Notes: a model not told the origin generated them from the letters alone. A stretch of 64,000 nucleotides of DNA from GCA-020345945 sp964596985 (GCA_964596985.1 CAZQWG010000003.1:124001-188000), one strand, 5' to 3'. Positions 24,518-33,523 are shown, counted from the stretch's first letter. Translations and numbers: made by a program.

Positions 24518-25231
24518 GTGCCTTCAGACAATGGCGTAGAGGTTGGTTCCCAGCTTCACGTTTATTCTGCAGGGGCCGTTGCTCCGCCCCTTCAAAAAGC
24601 CATTAGTGTCTTCGAGAAGAAGTTTGGAATACGTTGCAATTTGAGAGCGGGTAAGCCAAGTAACCTTTTGGCCGCGATAGCTGTCTCAAAGAGGGGCGAT
24701 GTCATCTCATGCGGAGCCGAATACATCTTGGACGAGGCAGAAGACCGTGGATTGGTGGTCAAGGGTTCGAGGAGAAGCTTGGGTTTCCGAAGATCGGTAA
24801 TCATTGTTCCCATAGGAAACCCTGCCGGGATTACATCGCTTGACGACCTGTGCAAGGAGAATGTCCGTATCGGAATAGCTACCGATGGATGTTTGAAGGG
24901 TGTATGGGACGACATCGCAAGTAAAGCTAGACTAACTGACCAGATCAGACGAAACATTTCTCATCACGCGGATGCATGCGGTTCGCTCATGGGCTTGATT
25001 CATCAGGAAAAAGTTGACGCGATATTCGGCTGGAACGCGTTTCAATCTATATGGCCGGACACTTGTGAGGCAATCGAGTTGCCTTCTGATCTTCAAGTCT
25101 TTAGAAGCACCCCAGTCGCCATGGTTTCTTACACTGGGGATGCCGAGCCATCCCAGAAGCTCATCGATTTCCTCATCTCAAATGATGGGAGAGAGATCTA
25201 TTCTGACTACGGCTGGATCCATAAACGATAG
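24518..25231 (+). CDS. ModA/WtpA-like solute-binding protein without signal peptide
   Basis: 237 aa, GTG start after a GAGGTG. The periplasmic-binding-protein type II fold is clear: LHVYSAGAVAPPLQKAISVF at 13-32 matches the start of mature ModA/WtpA proteins; then AGKPSNLLAAIAVSKRGDVIS, SVIIVPIGNPAGITSLDDL, and the C-terminal STPVAMVSY...AEPSQKLIDFLISNDGREI. What is odd is the N-terminus: only 12 residues precede the mature fold, with no signal peptide, lipobox or membrane anchor. It may act inside the cell as a sensor, or a lost upstream exon-like frame may have carried the signal. It closes the operon. Confidence 0.8.
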   Translation: MPSDNGVEVGSQLHVYSAGAVAPPLQKAISVFEKKFGIRCNLRAGKPSNLLAAIAVSKRGDVISCGAEYILDEAEDRGLVVKGSRRSLGFRRSVIIVPIGNPAGITSLDDLCKENVRIGIATDGCLKGVWDDIASKARLTDQIRRNISHHADACGSLMGLIHQEKVDAIFGWNAFQSIWPDTCEAIELPSDLQVFRSTPVAMVSYTGDAEPSQKLIDFLISNDGREIYSDYGWIHKR

Positions 25232-25339
25232 TTATTTGCAGAGGCTATTCGTTTTTTCTCTGAAGCCTCCTTCACATCCGGTTCTTGCTTCACAGTCATC
25301 TCCTTATCTTTTTCAGACATGAAAAACTAAGGCTTCGAC

Positions 25340-25486
25340 ACATTAAATATTCGAAAGGGGGCATGCTAAGGACTATCAAAGAGTATCTAAGGCATAGCGG
25401 AAACCGATGCGTTCACGGCTTAAGATCAGCGTTATCCTGGGGGTTCAAACCTGGGTGTGAACCTACTCAGCCCCACCAAAAACGCT
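25340..25486 (+). repeat. dispersed repeat, copy 1
   Basis: About 145 bp that share blocks with copies at 26,412 and 53,304: TAGCGGAAACCGATRCG, GATCAGCGTTATC, and a 3' block GGGGGTTCAAACC...GTGTGAACCTACTCAGCCCC. The 3' block folds as GGTTCA/TGAACC with outer GGG/CCC. All three copies lie on the same strand. No coding frame is conserved. It could be a small RNA gene, a tRNA-derived element (the GGTTCAAAYC box resembles a T-arm/B-box) or a MITE. Confidence 0.75.
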
Positions 25487-25852
25487 TATTCTGGGCTTAT
25501 TTCGGGAAAAGAAGGCTCTATCGATATCCTTTTGATGCCTTTCTCTTGTCAAATGCTATTCTTCGAGCTGTGGCAGCATTCTCCGGTGTTCTAGCTAGTA
25601 CTCTCCTGAGGATCATGGATATACCTGCCTGTCCGAACTGGTCCCGAGCATAGGGGATAATAGTAATGTCAGTAGAGTGGTGTTGATTAGGTTAATCGCC
25701 AATTTCAAATTCTAATAGGGATCTTACCTGTAGTCCTCTAATAGAGATACCTGCTCTGGACATAATTTAGAATCCCATCACACTCCCCTACTTTTCACCT
25801 GCGAGTATAGTGGGACAGTGTAGAGTTGGAGTGTTGTCGAGCGGCGTGAGAA
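25487..25852. other. no gene seen
   Basis: AT-rich spacer between repeat copy 1 and the Fic/Doc operon. No coding frame with family resemblance or start signals. Confidence 0.4.
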
Positions 25853-25957
25853 CTAGGCTATTACCTTCTTCTTGGACCCGCGGTTAAGTGCAATACATAG
25901 GTCGCGGTACATCTCCGCGATCTTCTTTCTTTCAACTTCCGGGTCTTTCTGTCTCAT
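25853..25957 (-). CDS. possible 34-aa partner of Doc-like protein
   Basis: An ATG-started frame that overlaps the last codons of the Doc-like gene in another frame (MRQKDPEVERKKIAEMYRDL..., ending RGSKKKVIA). It is highly charged and helical. The overlap suggests translational coupling. Known Fic/Doc antitoxins are larger, so calling it an antitoxin would be a guess. Confidence 0.35.
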   Translation of the reverse strand: MRQKDPEVERKKIAEMYRDLCIALNRGSKKKVIA

Positions 25958-26339
25958 TTCTGAGCCACTCTTCGATTTCCTTCAGCGTATAAGAACGTAT
26001 CCGCTTTAAAAAGGGTACTGCTATGTCGCTAGAAATCTCGTGAGGATAATCATTCATCCTCAAGAACAGCATCGTCAACAGAAAACCTGCACGGTGATTA
26101 CCATCCTCAAAGAAGTGTAAGGTAATCGTCTCCCTAAGCAGGAACGCTGCCTTTGCATACGTACCATCTATCTGCTTCATCTTCTCGACGAGGGCATCAA
26201 AACCACTGAGCGATCTTCTCAGTCTCCTCGCTGAGGGATGCCCACCAGCCATCCTCAAGCCGTCCTCATGACAACCAACAAGATCTTCCCTAGTAGGATA
26301 CCAGACTTCTGAGTCATGATTACTGTCAGAGTCGGACAA
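25932..26339 (-). CDS. Fic/Doc-family protein (Doc-like toxin)
   Basis: 135 aa from TTG 26339; a TATA-like box (CTTATTTAGG, about 26,362-26,371) lies about 26 bp upstream, fitting a leaderless mRNA. The catalytic loop is HFFEDGNHRAGFLL at 75-88 (HxFxDGNHR), with His75 as the expected base. The GYEDGLRMAGG-type segment (CHEDGLRMAGG, 23-33) is typical of Doc. Doc enzymes phosphorylate and Fic enzymes AMPylate proteins. No Phd-type antitoxin precedes it and no inhibitory (S/T)xxxE(G/N) helix was recognised. Only a 34-codon frame follows. Confidence 0.8.
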   Translation of the reverse strand: MSDSDSNHDSEVWYPTREDLVGCHEDGLRMAGGHPSARRLRRSLSGFDALVEKMKQIDGTYAKAAFLLRETITLHFFEDGNHRAGFLLTMLFLRMNDYPHEISSDIAVPFLKRIRSYTLKEIEEWLRNETERPGS

Positions 26340-26411
26340 GGTAACTCATCAATCCATTAGCCTAAATAAGGAAAAGGATTTCAAAGCCTCTCCTTCACTA
26401 TTGCGTCCAAT

Positions 26412-26566
26412 ATAAATGAAGATTCGAAGGCGAGGGCGCACAAAACACTACCAAACGATATCCGAATCATAGCGGAAACCGATACGATTACTGCTTGAGA
26501 TCAGTGTTATCCCGGGGGTTCAAACCTATGTGTGAACCTACTCAGCCCCACCACTCAAACCCTGAA
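26412..26566 (+). repeat. dispersed repeat, copy 2
   Basis: About 150 bp. It shares GAAGGCGAGGGCGCA at its 5' end with copy 3, and TAGCGGAAACCGATACG, GATCAGTGTTATC and the GGGGGTTCAAACC...TGTGAACCTACTCAGCCCC hairpin block with copies 1 and 3. Its 3' end lies at the truncated end of the flavoprotein remnant. Confidence 0.75.
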
Positions 26567-26802
26567 ACAAAAGCTTGTTCTATCTTTATTTTGTATGTCA
26601 TCAAAACCCCGGGAAACCCCATTTCGCATGCGCTCTTACCATCCATTTGGATTCCAGCACCAGCTAGAGGTGTTGCACCACTTTTTCCCAGCTGCCCTTT
26701 GCAAACGAGGGTCGTCCTTGCACCTTGTTTGCTCGCATAAACCGCTGCCATGGATCCTGCTCCCCCACCTCCTACGACTAAAACTTCGGTTTCGGTGGTC
26801 AT
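26542..26802 (-). pseudogene. truncated FAD-dependent flavoprotein (fumarate reductase/succinate dehydrogenase type)
   Basis: ATG 26802 opens a Rossmann FAD-binding start (TETEVLVVGGGGAGSMAAVY, then ASKQGARTTLVCKG) followed by KSGATPLAGAGIQMDG. This is the conserved N-terminus of flavoprotein subunits, which run to some 500-600 aa. Homology ends after about 65 residues (GFPGVLM) and the frame runs into repeat copy 2. The remaining 80-90% of the gene is missing, so this is a dead 5' fragment. Confidence 0.75.
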
Positions 26803-26946
26803 CTCTGGTGAATCGATCATTCTCCTCATCCTTCTTCTGTGCATTGGAATAACGTATTTGAGTAATGTATTTGACATTTGCTGCTATCATCTTAGGTTTG
26901 GCGCGCATGACTGTTGCTTAATCACCTCCTTCATATCAATTTCTCC

Positions 26947-27588
26947 TTACCTGAGTTTGGTTAGGGATCTCGCTTCCTCTGGGCGGTTCCTGTGTAGGGC
27001 TGAGAGTGCCGACATATCCCGACCGATACCTGGACGGTGGTTCTCTTGGGGCTTCTGGAGCAGCGTCCTCTCGTCTCTTTCCACACGGACGATATTACAA
27101 TGCTTGTAGAGGCTTCTAGCGGTGCCTCGATGGTTCCCGGCCTCAACCTTGGAGACGATCTCTATGCATGGCTTGGTTCTATCGGTGCCGATGACCTTGC
27201 ACTCTACCCTCCCCTTCTTCAACAGCAGCCTTGCTTTCTCAACCTTCTTTGTGTTGACCCCGCTGAAGAGCAGGAGGCGTCTCTCGGGATCACAGTAGAC
27301 TCCGAGTGCTGCGGCTAAGTGGACTCCATGTAGGCCGTCGGTTCTCGGTATCGGTACTGCGATGGAGTTCTTGAATGTGTTATGGTCGACCTCGACATAT
27401 ATCCTGTCAACTAGCGGTCTCTTTTCCACAGCCTCCCTTCCACTTGGTTCCATGCCTCCCAGCCAGGATGGAAGGATCCCCTGGATAGCGTTGTAGGCGA
27501 TAGAGGTCGAGAGAGCGATCGCCGCCAGTTCCGTGCAGCCCAGAGACAGCTCTAGCTCGCTTCGAAACAATCCCGAGATATCAAGCAT
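26947..27588 (-). pseudogene. truncated L-cysteine desulfidase/UPF0597-family gene
   Basis: 213 codons. The N-terminus (FRSELELSLGCTELAAIALS) and the following DRIYVEVDHNTFKNSIAVPI, GLHGVHLAAALGVYCDPERR and RTKPCIEIVSKV match the CyuA/YhaM (UPF0597) family; members run near 400 aa or more. The usual CTEP is CTEL here. The last part (QENHRPGIGRDMSALSALHR) looks out of frame and the catalytic C-terminal half is absent, so I call it a truncated gene. It points the same way as the flavoprotein fragment just below it and opposite to the decayed ATC hydrolase above. Confidence 0.7.
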
Positions 27589-27691
27589 GATCTCAACTCC
27601 TCACTCGGAACTTAAATATTCTTTCAAGAATCATATGCTCAAACACTCTGCCTCCACACGAGTAAAGGGCCAGACCTAGGAAGGTTCAACG

Positions 27692-27922
27692 TTGAATGAA
27701 AGACGCCCCTCAGAGGAAGACGCGGCAATAGAGACCCGCAAGATGGCGCGTACCCTTGGTCTACTCTATAAGGCGCGCACGCATTTTGCGAGGGTCCTAG
27801 TCGACGAGCCCGGAAAAGACGAGTAAGGAATCGTCGCTAAAGCGGTGAAGAACTTTTCCCTGGAAAAGGAGATGAGGGAACGCGCCTTAAGCTTGTTTTG
27901 GATCCGAATGATGAGAGAATGA
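27692..27922 (+). pseudogene. decayed ATC-hydrolase-family gene
   Basis: The frame reads MARTLGLLYKARTHFARVLV DEPGKDE, then an in-frame TAA near 27,825, and continues GIVAKAVKNFSLEKEMRERALS before ending. The pattern (R-x-LGLLY..., KAV..F..E...RERAL) recalls the L-2-amino-thiazoline-4-carboxylate hydrolase family. These enzymes feed cysteine formation, and a cysteine desulfidase remnant lies next door. The rest of the gene is lost. The family assignment is by memory of the pattern and is moderate. Confidence 0.5.
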
Positions 27923-28242
27923 GGGAAGCGCGGGATCCTCTAGATACACTTTACACACAGATGAGAATGAGACTCACTTGTAGGATCTCTCACTGTTGAA
28001 TATGGTTAGCCTCGGTAGCTCTTTTCTCCTGTGAGATCCTTTCAAGAGTCTTGGTGGCTGATACTTTTACAATGGTTAAGCTCTCTATCAAACGCTAACC
28101 CAACCGCGAAGGCTACTTATTTCACTAGCCTTTCGCTGTCCGAGAAGCTAGTGCAAGCCCTTTTCTATCACCTAGTAGACATTACTCTTCTTCCTCTAGG
28201 AAACGAAAAAACGAAAGCTTGCAATAGAACCTTAGCGTGGGG

Positions 28243-29241
28243 ATGAATTTGGAGATTCTTTTCCTCGACAAAGATGTCGTAAGAGAGCTTCTCTCCATGG
28301 AAACCGCTCTTCAGGCTGTTGAGGGTGCCTTCAGACAGAAAGGCATGAACAAAGTTGTCATGCCTCCGAAGGTCTACGTTCAATTCGAGAAGTTCAACGG
28401 CGACTTCCGAGCCATGCCAGCATATCTTCCTGAGAGCGATGTGGCGGGAGTGAAGATAGTCAATGTACACCCAAGGAACCCCGAAAGGTTCAACCTGCCT
28501 AGTGTGATGGCGTGTATTCTGTTTCTAGAACCCAGAACTGGCGCTCCACTCTGTATGCTTGAAGGTAGCCTACTCACAGCATTGAGAACCGGTGCCGCTG
28601 GAGGTGTTGCAGTGAAGTACTTGGCGAGGAAGGATTCAAAGAGAGTTGGGATTGTCGGAGCAGGAGTCCAAGCGAAAACCCAACTTCTCGCGGTTGACAA
28701 GGTGCTCAGAAACAAGCTCAACGAGGTAATTGTTTTTGATAAGAATGGTATGGCATCGGAGAGATTGGCCAAAGAAATGCGTGAGAAGATAGGAGCAACG
28801 ATCACTCCCTGCTTGAGTATCGAAGAAGTATCGCGAAGAGTCGACGTTTTAGTCACTGTCACTCCATCAACGTCTCCGATCGTTCGCAGTGAATGGATGG
28901 AGGATGGTACACATGTGAACGCGATAGGGGCTGATGCCCCAGGAAAGGAGGAGTTGGATCCAGCCATCTTGAAGAGGGCAAAGATCATTGTTGACGACTT
29001 TGAGCAAGCAACTCACAGTGGAGAAGTGAATGTACCGCTTGCGAAAGGAATCATAAACATAGACGACATCTATGCCGAGATCGGCGAAATAGTTGCAGGA
29101 AAGAAGCTTGGTAGAGAGACTAAGTATGAGATAACGGTCTTTGACTCGACTGGACTGGCTATTCAGGATGTCTCAGTCGCGTCTCGTGTATACGAGCAAG
29201 CGAGAACTCAGGGTATGGGAGAGTGGCTTCACTTATCGTAG
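28243..29241 (+). CDS. ornithine cyclodeaminase/mu-crystallin family dehydrogenase
   Basis: 332 aa from ATG 28243 (a GTG lies two codons earlier). The family core is complete: K45-containing VVMPPKVYVQF, the RTGAAGGVAVKYLARKDS stretch, the NAD-binding GIVGAGVQAKTQLLAV, DVLVTVTPSTSPIV, and NAIGADAPGKEELDP with the catalytic Asp region. Archaeal members act as alanine dehydrogenase, others as ornithine cyclodeaminase or imine reductases. Sequence alone cannot choose. It stands alone downstream of decayed cysteine-metabolism genes. Confidence 0.85.
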   Translation: MNLEILFLDKDVVRELLSMETALQAVEGAFRQKGMNKVVMPPKVYVQFEKFNGDFRAMPAYLPESDVAGVKIVNVHPRNPERFNLPSVMACILFLEPRTGAPLCMLEGSLLTALRTGAAGGVAVKYLARKDSKRVGIVGAGVQAKTQLLAVDKVLRNKLNEVIVFDKNGMASERLAKEMREKIGATITPCLSIEEVSRRVDVLVTVTPSTSPIVRSEWMEDGTHVNAIGADAPGKEELDPAILKRAKIIVDDFEQATHSGEVNVPLAKGIINIDDIYAEIGEIVAGKKLGRETKYEITVFDSTGLAIQDVSVASRVYEQARTQGMGEWLHLS

Positions 29242-29568
29242 ATCGGTTACTACCCTTCCTTTCAGGGTATAGAAGAGTGAGAGATGAGACAGAAAGTATC
29301 GTCAGGTACCAACCAGAGAATGATAGAGAAGAATTGGAATGGAAATTCATGAGTATGGCGAACAAACTATTGGATCTCTGTCAGACACAGCAGTGCTCGC
29401 CATGGTGCTGAATACCTGCTTAACAGGACTACCGTTACACTAGCAAAATTGGGAAAATATAGGGGTCGATGCTTTCTTTGGGTCTTCTTCGCCAGCATTG
29501 ATTACAACGACAGCTTTCTATACTAGGCAGTCTCGTCTATTGAGCGTATGGCAAAGGAGGAATAACTT
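29242..29568. other. spacer with one doubtful short frame
   Basis: A frame overlapping the end of the dehydrogenase gene (29,223-29,411; RRVRDETESIVRYQPENDRE...CQTQQCSPWC) could be the tail of a lost gene, but it has no start signal. Nothing else seen. Confidence 0.3.
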
Positions 29569-30390
29569 ATGCCTCTCGCAAAGAGGATAATTCCTTGTTT
29601 AGATGTAAGTTCAGAGGGTAGGGTTACCAAGGGTATTGGTTTCCAGAATCACCTCGACGCTGGGGATCCGGTTGAACTAGCATCCTATTACGATAGGGAG
29701 GGGGCTGATGAAATAGCATTTCTCGATATCTCTGCATCCTACGAGAACAGGGATATCCTGCTCGAGGTCGTCAGAAAGACTGCTGAGGTTGTATTCATAC
29801 CGCTTACCGTTGGTGGAGGAATCAGGTCGGTTGAGGATGTTAGGAGAATCTTGGCGTATGGTGCGGATAAAGTCGCCATAAACACGGCCGCAGTCAATGA
29901 CCCTGATCTTATAAGAAGATGTTCGGAGGTTTTTGGAACCCAGTGCATTGTATCTGCAATAGATATAGAACGAGTCTATACACCGGAAGGCGAGGGGGGT
30001 CTAGAAGGTAAGACAGTGCTGAAAACAGATGAGGGAGAATGCTGGTGGAGGATCAGCATCTACGGGGGTAGAAAACCAGTAAACATCGACGCTTTTCGAT
30101 GGGCTGAAGAGGTTGTAGGAAAGGGGGCGGGTGAACTACTGGTTTCCTCACTGGACTTCGACGGGACAGGCAGAGGATACGACATAGCCTTCTTTAAGGC
30201 ACTTACTAGCAGGGTTAGGGTTCCAGTAATAGCTAGCAGTGGTGTCGGAAAACTGGAGCATATATTATCCGCCTTTACGGAGGGGGGTGCTGACGCAGCG
30301 CTTGTTGCAAGTATATTCCACTTTGGAATATACTCTATTCAGGATGTTAAGAGGTTTCTGTCGGAGCATGGTGTCGAGGTAAGACTATAA
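29569..30390 (+). CDS. hisF: imidazole glycerol phosphate synthase cyclase subunit HisF
   Basis: 273 aa beta-alpha barrel. RIIPCLDVSSEGRVTKG carries the catalytic Asp (D12 in CLDV). LTVGGGIRSVEDVRRIL, GADKVAINTAAV, and LLVSSLDFDGTGRGYD with the second catalytic Asp (SLD) and phosphate-binding ASSGVG complete the signature. HisF closes the imidazole ring with ammonia made by HisH. Near the middle it has a longer loop (YTPEGEGGLEGKTVLKTDEG) than typical members. No other histidine gene is nearby, so it is either an orphan or co-opted. The Shine-Dalgarno AAAGGAGGAAT lies in front. Confidence 0.9.
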   Translation: MPLAKRIIPCLDVSSEGRVTKGIGFQNHLDAGDPVELASYYDREGADEIAFLDISASYENRDILLEVVRKTAEVVFIPLTVGGGIRSVEDVRRILAYGADKVAINTAAVNDPDLIRRCSEVFGTQCIVSAIDIERVYTPEGEGGLEGKTVLKTDEGECWWRISIYGGRKPVNIDAFRWAEEVVGKGAGELLVSSLDFDGTGRGYDIAFFKALTSRVRVPVIASSGVGKLEHILSAFTEGGADAALVASIFHFGIYSIQDVKRFLSEHGVEVRL

Positions 30391-30439
30391 GTGGTTTCAC
30401 TCAATTTCGAAGAACCGTATCTGATATACGACCTATTGC

Positions 30440-30753
30440 TTATGTCGATTGCCGGTGCAAGACTGTCACGGCAAAGGACACTTGCTTTTCCTGCTGTGAA
30501 TTAAAACCTAAATGATATTGGTAATATGAACAGCTGCAAGCGATTATCTGTATCCGGTCTCGTAGCTCGTGGAAGAGCTTGGAGTTGTCCGTTTGAGCGT
30601 ACTCCCATGTTTCGAGGAGTCTCTCTGCCATGCCATTGTACATTGTCTTTGAAGAATCTTTTTGGCATCGTTGTGTAGATTGAACCTACTTAGCGCAATG
30701 CTCAAAGATATGAAGTCTGAACATTCGAGGACGCTGGGAATACAAAAATACAA
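30440..30753 (-). pseudogene. frameshifted remnant of unknown gene
   Basis: Two overlapping frames read as one broken protein: SDFISLSIALSRFNLHNDAK followed, after a shift near 30,645, by MAERLLETWEYAQTDNSKLF and HELRDRI. The residues look helical and coding-like on both sides of the shift. I do not recognise the family. Confidence 0.4.
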
Positions 30754-30841
30754 CTACAAGAATCGCAGATAGGATCCAGCCTCCCTACATGATATACTCG
30801 ATGTAGAAGTATCGAAGCCTTCCGGCATGAGGATCATATTC

Positions 30842-31270
30842 CTACCCAGAGAGAGGATAGATACGAGCGTCAATTCCCCTAAACTCTTCGGGTATGTCGC
30901 CAATCTTACCGCTATAACCAGTCGTTTCGCAGTAGTAGTATCTCTTTCCTTCATGCTCGTAATATTTTCCGGAGATCGTTTCTCCCAATCCCAACCCGAC
31001 AGCCAGGTGCCTCGGAAGATCGATAAACACAGAATCGTAGCCCAGAATTCTGGTTAAGGTGATGAAGAGGATCGATATATCTTCGCAATCTCCTCCCCCA
31101 TCGACGAGTGTTTCAAGGGGGGACCTCGTGTACTCATCGTAGCCAGTCGTGATAGTATCTGAAGTGTTCGGCAAGGATTGGACGAACGCCACATATGAAG
31201 CTAACTGCGTCGTATGTCCTCCAACCCCTTCTTTCGGAGAAAATCTAAGTCTTTGGACTGCCCTTTGCAT
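30842..31270 (-). CDS. transglutaminase-like cysteine protease-fold protein, probably 5'-truncated
   Basis: 142 aa. The transglutaminase-like triad region is visible: GGGDCEDISILFITLTRILG (Cys), LPRHLAVGLG (His) and YYYCETTG (acidic partner). Family members usually have a longer N-terminus with a signal or anchor. Here the frame is open upstream of the first ATG to a TAG, and an out-of-frame ATG near 31,305 suggests that an N-terminal part was lost by frameshift. If secreted, the export signal is missing. Confidence 0.6.
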   Translation of the reverse strand: MQRAVQRLRFSPKEGVGGHTTQLASYVAFVQSLPNTSDTITTGYDEYTRSPLETLVDGGGDCEDISILFITLTRILGYDSVFIDLPRHLAVGLGLGETISGKYYEHEGKRYYYCETTGYSGKIGDIPEEFRGIDARIYPLSG

Positions 31271-31697
31271 GTAAGGGTCCTTGGTCGTTACGAAGCGCGC
31301 GCATGAGCGTTGCTAAATCTAAGAATTTATGTTGAAACGACTTTTCATGTCTTCGGTCTTTATGAGGCACAATTGTAGCAAACATGTTAATAGCTAGCTC
31401 CGATTCCTACTAGATTCGTGCCAAACGGTCTAATCTAAATCGACTCACCCATCGTCGATTTGACCATTGCTGTAAGAGACCTGAATAGAAGAGTAATAGA
31501 TTGCTAATACACCTCAAACCTGAGCGAAAAACTGCAGTAGATAAGCCTTGCTCGCTGTTCTGAGAAACGTGAGTTCAGGAACACCTCGAGCCCCAGCTGA
31601 GTGCGGGGTCGTTGCGGAGCAATTCGAATATTTAGTAGCCTCGTGCTCTTAACTGAAAATGATAATCGAAGCTTACAGTTCTTAACTCGATTAAAAC
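31271..31697. other. intergenic gap, no gene seen
   Basis: Low-GC spacer between divergent genes. It holds A/T boxes but no conserved frame or repeat that I could recognise. Confidence 0.4.
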
Positions 31698-32930
31698 GTG
31701 ATAGACTTGATCGAAGGTGAGGAGTATCTCAAGGCTCTTGAGAAGTATCTCAACGCTTTTGGGATTGGTGAAGAGGAAGAAAAAGAAGTATTAGAGGTAG
31801 TAAGATCCAAAAGACTGGGAGCTGACACTGGAGGAAACAAGACGAAGACATTTGAAGAACTCGTTGCTCGATATCAAGGTGTTGACCACGCAATAGCCGC
31901 AACTTCTGGGACTGCAGCACTACAATTATCGATGGCAGCATTGGGAGTAGGTCCTGGAGACGAGGTAATAGTTCCAGCCATTTCCTCTGTGGCTACAGCT
32001 AACGCCGTTGTATATCAAAATGCTGTGCCCATATTCGCAGATCTAGATCCCAACACATTGAATATGGAGCCTGATGATTTGGCCAAGAGAACCACGAAGA
32101 GAACCAAGGCAATAATCCCTGTTCACATGTACGGTTGTCCTGCAGATATCGAGCCAATAATGGAGATAGCTAGGAAACACGACTTGTTCGTGATTGAGGA
32201 TTGTTGTTTGGCGCAGGGAGCAGAGTATTCTGGAAGGAAGGTAGGGACATTCGGAGATATTGGATGCTTTAGCTTTGGTTCAGGCAAGCAGTTGTATACT
32301 GGTCAAGGCGGAATGGTAACTACTGATGATGAGAAAATAGCAGAGGCGGTGGCTAAACGCAATCATCATTATGGAACTCCTCGAGATGAGTGGCTGATTG
32401 GGCAAGCCGACGTCTTAGGCTACAACTATAAGCTACCTGAAATAGTATCGGCAATAGGAATAGCTCAGATCAGAAAACTCGATACGCTTAATAACAAAAG
32501 GATAGAGAACGCTGAGTATCTGACTGAGAACCTCAAGACCATCGAAGGAATAAGACTTCCCTACGTACCTCCGAATACAAAGCACGTATTTAATGAGTAT
32601 GTGATTAAGGTAGAGGAAGAAGTCGGGATGGCAAGAGACGATTTCTGCAGGGCCTTGAGGGCTGAAGGAATATTCGCCGACCTTTTATTTACAGTGCCCA
32701 TGTATTTGGAGCCCTCTTTTCAACGAAAAATCGGCTACGGTTCACATTGCCCGTTTGAGTGTCTGTTATATGACGGTAGCGTTAATTATAGTGTAGGTTT
32801 GTGTCCTACGGCAGAAGAAGTGCTCAGAAAAGTTGTGGCGATCTCGCCGCATCCAGGGCTCAGCAAGGATGATCTTGATGAGATAGTTTCCGCGATTAGA
32901 AGCTTGTTGGCCTGGACCTTGAGCTGGTAA
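31698..32930 (+). CDS. DegT/DnrJ/EryC1-family PLP aminotransferase
   Basis: 410 aa, GTG start. Fold type I PLP enzyme: ATSGTAALQLSMAALGVGPG (68-87), DEVIVPAISSVATANAV, VIEDCCLAQGAEYSGR with D168 for the pyridine nitrogen, and the Schiff-base lysine K197 in FSFGSGKQLYTGQGG. NYKLPEIVSAIGIAQ is also typical. These enzymes aminate keto-sugars or scyllo-inosose and related cyclitols. No sugar-nucleotide genes lie next to it. The Cys-rich CPFECLLYDG near the C-terminus is unusual. Confidence 0.85.
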   Translation: MIDLIEGEEYLKALEKYLNAFGIGEEEEKEVLEVVRSKRLGADTGGNKTKTFEELVARYQGVDHAIAATSGTAALQLSMAALGVGPGDEVIVPAISSVATANAVVYQNAVPIFADLDPNTLNMEPDDLAKRTTKRTKAIIPVHMYGCPADIEPIMEIARKHDLFVIEDCCLAQGAEYSGRKVGTFGDIGCFSFGSGKQLYTGQGGMVTTDDEKIAEAVAKRNHHYGTPRDEWLIGQADVLGYNYKLPEIVSAIGIAQIRKLDTLNNKRIENAEYLTENLKTIEGIRLPYVPPNTKHVFNEYVIKVEEEVGMARDDFCRALRAEGIFADLLFTVPMYLEPSFQRKIGYGSHCPFECLLYDGSVNYSVGLCPTAEEVLRKVVAISPHPGLSKDDLDEIVSAIRSLLAWTLSW

Positions 32931-33049
32931 TTCATAATAGTTAACCTACCAGCCAGACTAAGCCCTAACATGCGCGCCAGCTTCGCGATTAATTCGTATT
33001 TTATTTTACTTTAATGGTCTAAAATATACTTAAATCAGGTTCCTCTGAG

Positions 33050-33275
33050 CCTCAGGGAACAGGTGCTGGCCCGACACACGTTCAGCGTCTCCTTGCAGCA
33101 ACCCCCCTTCCGGTGCCTGCACGCCCCCTGCAGCGTCTGAAAGGAGACCAGCAGGGTCTCAGACAAGCCCTCCTTGGAGAGAGTGACCGAGCCTATGAAG
33201 GCGTTGGTGGGGTGGTAGAGGAGCCTCGGCCTGCCTCGACCCCTGATGAGGGGTTTATCCGCTGCAAAGCTATTT
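33050..33275 (-). pseudogene. GC-rich coding remnant with Cys-rich end
   Basis: On the minus strand a frame without a start codon reads ADKPLIRGRGRPRLLYHPTN, AFIGSVTLSKEGLSETLLVS and ends in a Cys-rich tail (ACRHRKGGCCKETLNVCRAS). A TATA-like TTAAATA lies just upstream. Base composition resembles the GC-rich element at 1-14 kb rather than the neighbours. Family not recognised. Confidence 0.35.
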
Positions 33276-33523
33276 AATTACGCTGATTCATCTGCATAAT
33301 GAGAACATGTAAAGGATGAAAAAAGTAGGTCATAGAAGCTTTTAGACTGGATACGTCCTTGAATTTAAGGTTGGGCCAGATTAAATCCCATATTGACTCT
33401 TGGCCACTTGATACCTAAGTGTCCAACTGAAGATCTTGGGAAATCAAGGATCAAGCATACTACTCTAGATATCAAGGCTTGAGCTACAAAACGCATCAGA
33501 ATATTCTCAGAAAAATCTCAGCG

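Noticed and set aside
25430..25486. tRNA gene suggested by GGTTCAAACC followed by GCCCCACCA
   Set aside because: No matching acceptor 5' strand, and the T-stem does not form. The block recurs in three copies of a repeat, so I list it as a repeat.
33040..33290. CRISPR-like or palindromic array in the GC-rich patch
   Set aside because: Only single hairpins (for example ACCCCTCATCAGGGGT) occur; there is no regular spacing or repeat. No CRISPR array was seen anywhere in the window.
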